From NCBI GenBank assembly GCA_024196135.1, contig JAMQCK010001142.1, forward strand, positions 1 to 11,555: a stretch of DNA of 11,555 bases, in the 5' to 3' direction. The notes beneath the pieces are model-generated. The model was not told where the DNA came from and did no database searches. It worked only from the letters and a program-made list of their open reading frames with translations. Shown one piece after another: positions 1 to 8,235 of this stretch; the stretch's first letter is position 1, and each line of letters opens with the position of its first letter. The DNA is from Pleurotus ostreatus/Saccharomyces cerevisiae fusant (Eukaryota > Opisthokonta). The position numbers and the translations under genes were made by a program.

Positions 1-1325
1 ATGAACGACTGGATGGCGGACCTCGCGCGCAATGCTGGTGTAAACGTTGGGTCTTCCGCGAACGACAAATCAGAACGCGACGGCCGATGGGTGGGCGAAT
101 GGGCAGACGAGCTCACAGTCGCCATAGCGCTGAGGGAATGGGAGAAGGCAGTGGCATTGGTCGAGCAAGGTAAGCTTCTCTCAAACCCTCCATGCTTCTT
201 AGCTAACCAAAGCTAAGGCAAGGCGAAGTCGTCCATGATGCCTTCATTAGCAACGAAGCTCCCCATCTTGTCTTCCCAACTCACTTCTGCGCTTTTGCAG
301 TCGCTCTCTATGCCCTCAAACCGAAAGTCCACCGTGATTGCGTTGATCTCGTGGTTGTTGCGCTTGGAGGCCGGTCCGGCTGCGCGATCGACCTTCCTGA
401 ACATGCGCACGCAAGTGTTGCGCTCGCTGGTCCGCAAGATACCTTTCGAGGGCCATGTTGGCGCCTACATCGGGGACCTTGCGGTCGTAACCTTTACTGC
501 GATCAAGCATACGGCGGACTGGTTCTTGGCAAGCTTCAAGGACAACGAGGCGGCTAGCGGTACGCTGTACCATTTGCAACTACTTCATAGGTCCTGACTG
601 TCTGACAGCGTTCATCGAATGGGCGAGGAACCAAATCGAGGGCTACGCCGAGGCGTTCAGGAAACAGGTCTACAGTCCGGACGTTGAACGCAAGGTTGTT
701 GACGAGTGCATGACCATCACGTACTCCCAAAGTCGGAAGGTATGTCCCTTTCGGCTACTGCATCGTCGATATGCTGACCTAGTATCACCAGCTCTTGCAA
801 GAATACGGCCTCGACTTCCGATTCCTATTCGACGATCTTTTACTTGAGCACCCTCGAGAGTCGAGCGGCACCAAGCCTATACCCGCCCACTTTGCCTTCC
901 ATGCGCGACACGCGAAAGGCTCCGAGGCTTCCCTTACCCCTTCGTCAACTCCCAACACTCGATCGCCGGCGACATCAGCTATTACGCTACCAGACGACGT
1001 GCCAGACGTGCCAGCTTTGCCGCCAACATCGCGCTCAAGGTCAGGTAGCGTCGCCGCACCTCGTCCGATGCCCGCAGGCTTGTCGAACACTCCATCGCCG
1101 GTGCCGACGTCGTCGCGGAGGACGCCTGTATCATCGGCAAGCTCGACCACGCCAGGCGCGTATAGACCAACGACGCCGGGGTCTACGCGCAGTGGGGGAG
1201 TGCCACAGACTCCGCCTAGGGAGCGTCGGGGTGTGCGTACGCCCGCGCCGCCTCCGCCACGGTCAACGCAGCGGCCTGCTAGTGCTGCGCATCGGGCGGT
1301 CGCGCAGCATGATGGCATGATCTGA
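1..1325 (+). CDS. exo84: EXO84, exocyst complex subunit, C-terminal part (5' partial)
   Basis: Exons 1-169, 218-559, 609-739 and 792-1325 join in frame (introns 170-217, 560-608, 740-791; donors gtaagc, gtacgc, gtatgt) and give 391 codons before TGA at 1323-1325. Exo84 is a subunit of the octameric exocyst, which tethers secretory vesicles to the plasma membrane; fungal Exo84 also has roles linked to septins and splicing. What is seen is the helical C-terminal domain, with recognisable stretches such as GEWADELTVAIALREWEKAV, PSNRKSTV, GPAARSTFL, FEGHVGAYIGDLAVVTFTA, KHTADWFLASFKDNE and EYGLDFRFLFDDLLLEHP. The last ~140 residues are a low-complexity Ser/Pro/Thr/Arg-rich tail, probably disordered. 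The ATG at position 1 is unlikely to be the true start, because the family is roughly twice this length and its PH-like and coiled-coil part would lie upstream. The gene converges on FMO-A, with 154 bp between the two stop codons. Family call from recalled similarity; exon joins from frame, splice sites and protein continuity. Confidence 0.9.
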
Positions 1326-1479
1326 TCGACAAGACGAGCAAGAGAAAGACCAGAGACTCGAACGGACGGTATCTCATCTGTAGCACTGATTTTCCGCGCG
1401 TCATGTACATTTACACTGGTAGGCACCTATAAACTGTCTCATCGCTGGCTCTGCTAAGTCCATTCTTGATAGCCCCTGT
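1326..1479. other. Convergent intergenic spacer between EXO84 and FMO-A
   Basis: This 154-bp gap lies between two stop codons of genes pointing at each other, so both 3' UTRs and both polyadenylation regions must fit here or overlap. No canonical AATAAA is visible on either strand. A TGTA-type element (catgtacatttac, near 1403-1415) could serve 3' processing of EXO84. No ORF here is credible. Confidence 0.6.
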
Positions 1480-3925
1480 TTACTCGGGAACTAGATATGC
1501 TTGTGAGTGTGCGCTGTTATGGAAATACGAAGGGATGCTTACTGGGAGGATAGTCGATATTGTCCATATAGAACGCCCTGTCAGCCCGAGCGGGATCTAT
1601 ATCTGCAACAGTCCCACCATGGCCGAACCAGTGAAAGCGGTTACGAGTGCCATCAAGCGGTTCGTACGTGTAGTCCTCCCACCGAGGGTGCTCGAGGGCG
1701 CGAATTATGTGCAACCCGGATCCTGCAAGTAGACTGCTCAGTCGACGTTCGCTGCACCTGGGCCATTCGAACCTACCTGGGTAAAGTGCTCGAACGCGGC
1801 CATTGGCCTCGCGATTCTTGTACCACGACTTGCAAGAGTCGGTGAAGACTGTCGTAGGGAAGAATGCCTGACGCGCCGTGAGCCATAGATCGCTACACCT
1901 TGCGAACGTAACTCACTTGCAGATACTCATCGAAATCGTCCACCGCTTCTTTCCTGACTTCCATACTCTTGAGACGCTCACGCTGCAGCTTCGCCGTTGC
2001 TTTCACTGCGTAGTCGACTTGCTTCTCCAGAATGAGGGCCAGCGATCCTGCACTGGCAGGGGCACCATTGGGGCCAAAGGACTGGAACCAATTGGGGAAT
2101 CCGTCCACGGTCAGGCCGAGGTAGGTTTTTGGGTATGGCCTGTACTTCATCGAGAGATCGACGCCGCCCCTGCCGATGAGAGGGAAGTCGAGTTCGCCGG
2201 TCGTGTCATAACCCGTCGCGCAGACGATGACATCGAGCGGGATTGTCTGTCCATCCTCGGTGACGATAGCATCTTTGGTGACGCATCTGATGCCTGATGC
2301 TATGAAATCGACCTATCACTCAGGTGAGCAGGATGGGCGACGCCACGCAATAGGACTAACATTGTCCTCGCACAGGGCTTCCAAATATCCAGGACCTGGC
2401 GTGGGCCTACGACATGCGACTCCGAATTCAGGTATCACTGCCCCTTGGTGAGCGTTGTGATCTAAGGGGACGCGCCACATCGACTCACAATGTTCAGCGA
2501 TCCATGGTTTTTTCACCAATCGCTTCTTCGTCATGTCCATTACCTGCTCGCGCATCTGTGACTGCTCTTCGCTGCCTCGGATCACTGCCTTGAAGAAACT
2601 CTGCGGCGCGGTGACGAGGTAGCATAACGAGAAGAGAGCCAGCTTACATTGACCTCCCTTTCCAAGTTGCGTCTGAACTTTGAATATTGTTCGGCGTCCT
2701 GGAATTTGCGCTTATCTTCGTCGCTGAATGTATCTTCCCCGCATTGTAAGTCGGGAAGACCATCATACCATCATACGATGCATAGATTCACTCACAGTTG
2801 TTGCAGACCGCTTCACCTGCGAAGTCCTGGAGCGTGCTCGTACCGAAGGAACCAGTCACCCAGGTCTTGCCACGCGCGAAGTTCACAAGTTTGGCAACGT
2901 GCGGTTGCAGAGCTGGGACTATCTGGAGCGCGGATGATCCCTACTGGGGGGTTAGCCGTATGTAAATAGCAAATCCAACGCTGTACTCACGGCGCCAATC
3001 ACTCCGACACGTGTGTCCGCCCACCCTCTGACACTTTCCTCCCAGGTCGTACCTTCATCGGCTGTCTCCCATTGTGCGCTGCGTATCACGGGCCCGCTGA
3101 AGTCTTGCAGGCCGCCGATGTCGGGCCAGGACCAGCGTCTCAACATTCCGACGGCGGTAAAGAGCACGTCCGCGACGTCACGTATCTTGGCGCCGTCGGG
3201 ACCTTGGAATGTGAGCAACCACTTGCCTATTTCCTCTGACCATTCCGCGCGCACGAGCCGATGGCGAAGCTTGATGTAGGGCGTCAGTTTCCATTTGTCG
3301 ACAATGCGCTCAAGGTATGCGCGGACTTCTGCCCCGGAGGCATAATACTTTGACCAGTTCGGCTGAAAAAGAATGAGCCCGGGCAGCCTACGTAAATGCC
3401 GTACGCTCACATTGTGATCGAAGGTAGGTTGGTACTGTGTCTGTTTAGCTGCGAACTGACAGCATTCTAGACCACTTTGAACGCACCGCGTGACTTGGGA
3501 CTTAACGAACGTCAGTTGGGAACGTGTCGTAGTAGCGCTTTGCTGAACTCACTATCGCAGGCAAGTCCCGGATAATTGTGGGTGAACCAGGTCCCACCGA
3601 CCCCCGTGGTGGCTTCGTAGATCTTCAGGTCAAGATTCTGGATGTGTTGGCGAAAACTCGAAGACACATTGGGTATCACTTCCGATTGCTGAGCGGTCAT
3701 GCTCACCGAATTCCCGCGATGATACCAGAGTACCCTGCACCAATGACGACGACTACACTGTACTTCAGACTCCCTTCACTGCGCGAACATTGTGAATGAT
3801 TTACCTTTCATGCGACGAGGCTCATCGATAGCGAAGTTGCCCAGCTGAAAGGCAGAGCCATTGTTTACTGGCGAATATGCGTCTTGATTGGGCGAGTTGC
3901 CATTTCCACTGGCAACGGTCTGCAT
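1480..3925 (-). CDS. FMO-A: FAD/NADPH monooxygenase of Baeyer-Villiger (StcW-like) type, with His-to-Arg in the fingerprint
   Basis: Fourteen exons on the minus strand, 5' to 3': 3805-3925, 3707-3752, 3553-3656, 3487-3500, 3411-3434, 2991-3362, 2796-2940, 2648-2733, 2489-2600, 2361-2437, 1917-2312, 1777-1867, 1543-1722, 1480-1490. They total 1779 nt, or 592 aa. The family uses NADPH and O2 through an FAD peroxide to oxygenate ketones or aromatic ketones. Motifs in order: FAD-binding GAGYSG (residues 45-50), GVGGTW (74-79), YPGLACD (84-90), the Baeyer-Villiger fingerprint region FSGPVIRSAQWE (191-202), NADPH-binding GAGSSA (226-231), TPGPGYLEAL in exon 10, and CATGYD (398-403). The fingerprint consensus is FxGxxxHxxxW; here residue 197 is Arg, codon CGC, where FMO-B and FMO-C have His. 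The start is the first in-frame ATG, 50 nt below a TATAAA, and it reads into a MQTVASGNG leader. The last exon is 11 nt; if its intron is retained, the frame stops at 1517-1519 instead. The reading frame is intact, so the gene may be functional, altered in activity, or decaying. Confidence 0.9.
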
Positions 3926-4233
3926 GACGAGTATGATGAGACAGGAGGGATCCTCGCGCTTGCTATCTTTCGAGCTTTATACCAGGTCGACTCGCCTTAC
4001 GGTGCGTTTCTCGGCATTACGTCGCGGCATAGTCTGCTCTAAAGGACGGAGATGACAGATGGACAGGATATTAACTATATTGCGCCGCTAGATCGTATCA
4101 CAGTGGCTGTCTGGGGCATTGCATCACGCTCTACAGTCGACCTGAACTTGCACGAACTCCTGGTGCCTGCAGCTTGACCGGTTCGAACGGCGGCCAATGA
4201 CGACAGCTTGCTACGAAAACGACGACTCAAGAC
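3926..4233. other. Spacer between FMO-B 3' end and FMO-A start
   Basis: These 308 bp must contain the 3' UTR of FMO-B and the promoter of FMO-A, since both are read leftward. The only clear element is the TATA box at 3976-3981. A perfect GGTTCGAACC-like core near 4179 resembles a tRNA B-box, but no A-box or cloverleaf accompanies it. No coding potential is seen. Confidence 0.6.
3976..3981 (-). promoter_or_regulatory. TATA box of FMO-A
   Basis: TATAAA on the minus strand (context ggtataaagctc), with exactly 50 nt between it and the ATG at 3925-3923. FMO-B has the same hexamer at the same spacing, which supports both start-codon choices. The implied 5' UTR would be short, about 20 nt. Confidence 0.6.
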
Positions 4234-6717
4234 CTACTCCGGTACTATCCAAGATCGTGAGTACTGCACATCTTTTCTGAAGAGAATGGATTTTTACCTG
4301 GAGGTACGTCAATGTTATCCAGATAGAAGGCCTTGTTACCGGCAGGGTCCATGTCCGCCCTAGTCGCGCCATTACCAAGCCAATAAAACCGATTTCGGTC
4401 CATCTTCTCGAAGGGCTCGTACGAAAAGTCTTCCCAGCGAGGGTGCTCAAGAGCTCGCACAAAGTGCAAAGTTGATCCTTCGTTCCGGCGAGGAAAACTT
4501 AGCTAGCGCATAACAGCTCATTATGCATGAACTTACCTGGCCACAGCGCCCAGATACGGCCCTCGGCTTTGCCGTTCTTGTACCACGACTTACACGTCTC
4601 ACTAAACACGCTATTCGGAAAGAATGCCTGCAGCTCTAGTCAGACACTGCCTACCCGCGTATGCGTGAGCCTTACCTCAAGGTATTCGTCGAAGTCATCC
4701 ACCGCTTCTTTCTTGACATCCAGACTCTTCAGCCGCTCCCGCTGTAGCTTTGCCGTCGCCTTCACTGCGTACCCAATCTGCGCCTCGATAGTGGCAGTCA
4801 GCGATCCCGACCCGCCACCTGAGTTGGGACCAAAGGACTGGAACCAATTCGGGAAGCCGTCGACCGCAACAGCGAGATAGGTCTTGGGGTACGGTGTGTA
4901 CTTGTCCTTCAAGTCGACGCCGTCTTTGCCGATGAAAGGGAACCCAAGCTGGAAAGACGTGTCGTAGCCCGTGGCGCAGATCAGGATGTCGAGTTCTATC
5001 TCATGTTCATCCTCGGTAGTGACACCGCTCTCGGTGACGCGCTTGATTGGCGACGCGACGAAGTCAACCTGGGACGAACGTGAGGAATGCGGGTGGTCCT
5101 GGAGAGAATTTGCGGACGTTATCCTCGCACAACGCCTCGAGGTATCCAGGACCAGGCGTGAGCCTGCGACAACCCAGGCCAAATTCGGGTATCACTATTG
5201 CTCGATAAGTACACCATACCTGAGCGATGAGACGACGAGCTGACGATGTTTGGTTATCCAGGGCTTTTTCGCAAGCTTCCTTTCCATGATCTCTCTCAAC
5301 TCCTTGCGGCCTACAAGTTGGCCTTCGCTTCCTCGCAGAGTCGCCGCATAGGCCGCCTATACGACAAGTGAGGCTTTCGCAGCCATCAGTTCCGCATGGC
5401 AGCTTACATTGCTCTCCATCTCGATGCCGCGTCTGAACTGCATATATTGCACTGGATCCTGGAATCGTTCCTTGTCCGCTTGCGTGAACTCATCTATGCC
5501 GGCAGGTAAGCGATTGTTGAGCATCCGATTATGGAGGCTTACAGTTGTCGCAGGCCTTAGTTCCCGCTAACGTTTGCAATGTGTTCGATGCGAAGGTGCC
5601 CGAGATCCAAGTCTTGCCGCGGACGAAGTTGACGAGCTTGCCAACGCGAGGTTGCAACGCCGGTACAATCTGTATGCCCGACGAGCCCTGCAACGAGGTC
5701 AGCCAAGTGTTATGCATCACGTTTGTCGGTGACCGACCACGCCAATAACCCCCACACGCTTGTCGCCCCAGTCCTTGACGCTCTCCTCCCAGGTTTCCGC
5801 GCCATCGACGGTTTCCCACTGCGCACTATGGATTACAGGCCCCTTGAATGTGCGTAGACCCTCTATGTCAGGCCACGACCAGCGACTGAGCATACCAAAG
5901 CCGGTGAAGAGAACATCTGCGGTGTCCTGAAATTCGACCACATCCTCAGATTTTGCGTTGCCCTTGCCCGCCTTGTCCTGCACGATGCGGATGGTGAGTA
6001 TCCACTTTCCTTTGGCCTCGTCCCATTGCGCATGCACGAGTCGATGGGAGAGTTTGATGTACGGCCTGAGCTTCCACTTCTCCACCATGTTCTCGATGTG
6101 CTCGCGGATCTCGGGACCGGGTACGTAGAATTTGGACCAATTGGGCTATGAGTCCAAGCTGTTCAGACGCATCATATCCATGGAGATATCCACGCACGTT
6201 AGGCGCGAAGGTGGGTTGGTACCGGAGGGAGTTCAGTACTTGCGTAATGACTATTTTGATAATCTGTGAGACGTACCACATGACTGGGAACTGCACAATA
6301 ACTATGAGCACCAGCACAATGGCTGCGGCTCCTTGCTTGACTCACTATCGCACGCCAAACCAGGATACTTATTGCTATACCAGGTCCCGCCGACCCCCGC
6401 GTTGGCATCATATATCGTCAAGCTGAGATTGGGGATATATTGACGGAAGCTATATCCCAGCGGCGTGATGAAAGCAACAGCCTCGACAGCGTGTCAGTTA
6501 CTCACCGAATGCCTGCTATCACCCCAGAATATCCTGCGCCAATAACGACCACTGGTGGGTTCCGTAAGCTCGACGTCAGGCTCGGCATAAGCAGACCCTA
6601 ACCTTTCATAGGACGCGGGTCGTCAATGGCAAAATTGCCCAGTTGGAAAGGCATGCCTTCAGCGACAGCGTCCTCGCGGTCAACGGAAGCCAGAGGTTCG
6701 CCTGCTCTAGTACCCAT
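4234..6717 (-). CDS. FMO-B: FAD/NADPH Baeyer-Villiger-type monooxygenase; exon 5 acceptor defective, possibly a pseudogene
   Basis: Fourteen exons by homology with A and C, 5' to 3': 6603-6717, 6506-6551, 6346-6449, 6277-6290, 6198-6221, 5738-6145, 5543-5687, 5408-5493, 5245-5356, 5118-5194, 4676-5068, 4537-4627, 4298-4477, 4234-4244. They total 1806 nt, or 601 aa. Motifs: GAGYSG (43-48), GVGGTWYSNKYPGLACD in exon 3, a complete fingerprint FKGPVIHSAQWE with His207 (201-212), GVGSSG (236-241), CATGYD (408-413), and a PPVPE end. Exon 6 carries a Lys/Asp-rich insertion (around 155-172) absent from A. The start ATG lies 50 nt below a TATAAA. Oddity: exon 5 (YQPTFAPN) is preceded by cctccgg, so the acceptor AG is GG. 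Retaining this 55-nt intron shifts the frame. Skipping exon 5, to the acceptor ending at 6146, stays in frame but drops eight residues next to the CDIPSH motif. Introns 6, 9 and 10 also have atypical donors (gtcggt, gtcagc, gtccgc). Everything else is intact, so this is either a recent lesion, an alternatively spliced gene or a base-call error. Confidence 0.85.
6222..6276 (-). other. FMO-B intron 4 with GG in place of the AG acceptor
   Basis: The donor is a good gtacgt, identical to that of FMO-C intron 4. A branch-like actgaac and a pyrimidine run (ctccctcc) precede the junction, so the intron is otherwise well formed. The last two intron bases are GG, where A has AG (acacag) and C has AG (ttccag). 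The nearest upstream AG (gcaag, ending at 6239) would bring TGA into frame straight after one codon. Confidence 0.75.
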
Positions 6718-6767
6718 GATGGCGACTGTTCCACGACCTTCACACCTTGCACTGGACTCCCTGTTCC

Positions 6768-6773
6768 TTTATA
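6768..6773 (-). promoter_or_regulatory. TATA box of FMO-B
   Basis: TATAAA on the minus strand (context cacatataaagg), with 50 nt between it and the ATG at 6717-6715, the same spacing as FMO-A. The sequence between TATA box and ATG is not conserved between the two copies, so the shared spacing is the informative part. Confidence 0.6.
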
Positions 6774-7184
6774 TGTGATAGCAGCACAATAGGTGGGTCG
6801 GACTTCCGCTCGTTCCCATCTACCACGCCTGATGATACGAATCGGAGTAGTTGCGGGCTCACACCCTTCGTCTTCTATTGCGCCTGATTCTGTGTATGGA
6901 AGGGCGAGAGGAGGCCCAGGCCCTGCACGAGTTAGGTCACTTCGACGTGGTCACGATGGATTCAGGTGTGAACAGGGGTTCCCGATGGACCATCAGCACT
7001 TTAGGAGAATTCGCATAATCGATTGTAGTCGCTCGTGAGGATTTCGCGAGAGACATGAAGGGCCGCGAGGCTCCCACGCCCTTGCGAGCGCAGACGAGCG
7101 CTAAACAGTCCATGTCAAATTAGCGATCATCGTCTCGTTTGGCAACATCACGACAAGCTCGCGACTCCCTTGGCAACTTCGCAA

Positions 7185-7245
7185 CGACGTCTTGGTCGCG
7201 TTTGCAGGCATCTCGCAAACTCGGGGGCAAGATGGCAAGACGTCG
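7185..7245. repeat. Nested inverted repeat
   Basis: Outer arms cgacgtcttg (7185-7194) and caagacgtcg (7236-7245) are perfect 10-bp complements. Inside them, gtttgc (7200-7205) pairs with gcaaac (7215-7220). Just upstream, ttggcaac occurs twice (about 7139 and 7170). Function unknown; it could be a structured or protein-binding site upstream of FMO-B, or chance. Confidence 0.45.
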
Positions 7246-7473
7246 CTGGGCGTGCGTCCTATTCCCCGATACAGCACCCTCTCGGGCTTCGTTGGTTGCA
7301 TCTCACTCGAGCATTGATAATACGAAGAAAGAACAATATATTGAATCTACATTACGTCTACTGCGACGGCTACAGACGACGAAATCTACACGAAGCTTTG
7401 AGAACGGGGACATGGTGGAGGCTGAGCTCAGCACCGAGCAACTCTCGGCGAGAACCGCTAATGCGTTGGGAAG

Positions 7474-7496
7474 GACACGCGTCGCGCGACGTGTCG
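7474..7496. repeat. Imperfect hairpin around a 12-bp palindrome
   Basis: The core cgtcgcgcgacg (7480-7491) is a perfect palindrome. Flanking gacac and gtgtc extend the pairing to about 10 bp per arm with a two-base bulge on the left arm. Confidence 0.4.
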
Positions 7497-7860
7497 GGGA
7501 CGCGTACACGGTGCAGAGCGGCTCTGTGGAGAATCGGGATGGATGTCTGGGAAAGGTATTGTAACTGCAATGCGTCAAGGATACGGTCGAGGAGGGCTGT
7601 CCTGAAGTGTCAGTCACAGACGGTGCGATCATGGCACAGCACCCACGAAGTTGTACATAGGACTTGAGGAGCACACCCTACGACAGTCGCTCTCGAGGAC
7701 GCGTCAGAACAGAAGGCTGCATCAAGCGTGAGTGATTGCTCACGCAGGGGCCCCGCCGAGGTACGAGGCAGGGGAAGCGTGAGCAATCGTGAGTTCGTGA
7801 TGGCCGCCCTGGAGTTGCCGTGTAAACAAGTACAAATCTTTTTCCGCGTCTTACTCGAAA

Positions 7861-7896
7861 AGAGCTCCGCGAGCTCTGGCGCGCGCCGCGCGCGCC
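7861..7896. repeat. Two adjacent GC-rich hairpins
   Basis: agagctc (7861-7867) pairs with gagctct (7871-7877) across a 3-nt loop. It is followed directly by ggcgcgcgc (7878-7886) and gcgcgcgcc (7888-7896), 9-bp arms around a single base. Both are perfect. Confidence 0.6.
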
Positions 7897-8192
7897 TCTC
7901 TTTGCGTATCTGCTTAAAACTCTGCAGGTGCGCTCAGTACCCTGCCATGCACTCGCATATCGAATTTCGTCAGAAAAATCGAACGTTACGTTGGCGTGTA
8001 GCGTCGGGACTGTCTTTTGACATGAATGATGAGCAGATCTCTCATTTTTGAGCGCGGTTGGGAGCAGCGAGCGGCTCCGTGCTCTTATACACTCTAGGTA
8101 GGTAGTGATATGTACAATTAACGAACTAAGGTTGACTTAAGGACGGCACCGGACTTCCTAAGCTGCCTTTCAAGCGGCGGTGGCGTATGGCG

Positions 8193-8235
8193 CGGGCCAT
8201 CGGCCCGTGCCGCCGCCAGCGCGCCAAAGGCGCGC
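8193..8235. repeat. Two GC-rich hairpins near the right end of the 525-bp segment
   Basis: cgggcc (8193-8198) pairs with ggcccg (8202-8207) across atc. gcgcgcc (8219-8225) pairs with ggcgcgc (8229-8235) across aaa. Both stems are perfect, and they lie just inside the right inverted end. Confidence 0.55.

Noticed and set aside
785..1426. Long minus-strand reading frame opposite the EXO84 tail
   Set aside because: It is the antisense shadow of the Ser/Pro/Arg-rich EXO84 exon 4 and has no recognisable domain.
1517..1542. FMO-A ending at the TAA at 1517-1519 without a last intron
   Set aside because: The tail SKHPFVFP has no counterpart in B or C, whereas splicing gives PPIPE, matching PPVPE and PPVPA. 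Intron retention remains possible as a minor form.
4175..4192. ggttcgaac, B-box-like core downstream of FMO-B
   Set aside because: No cloverleaf can be drawn on either strand.
5946..6317. Reading frame that runs through FMO-B exon 5 and its flanking introns
   Set aside because: It reads exon 4 in the wrong frame and loses the I-P-S-H motif. It only exists because the intron 4 acceptor is changed and no stop falls in that frame.
7139..7674. Overlapping reading frames on both strands in the B-C spacer
   Set aside because: They are Arg/Ser-rich, overlap each other in several frames, show no domain and no fungal exon-intron pattern.
7728..8051. 107-residue plus-strand frame
   Set aside because: It spans the GC-rich hairpins and the left inverted end, and its composition looks like chance translation.
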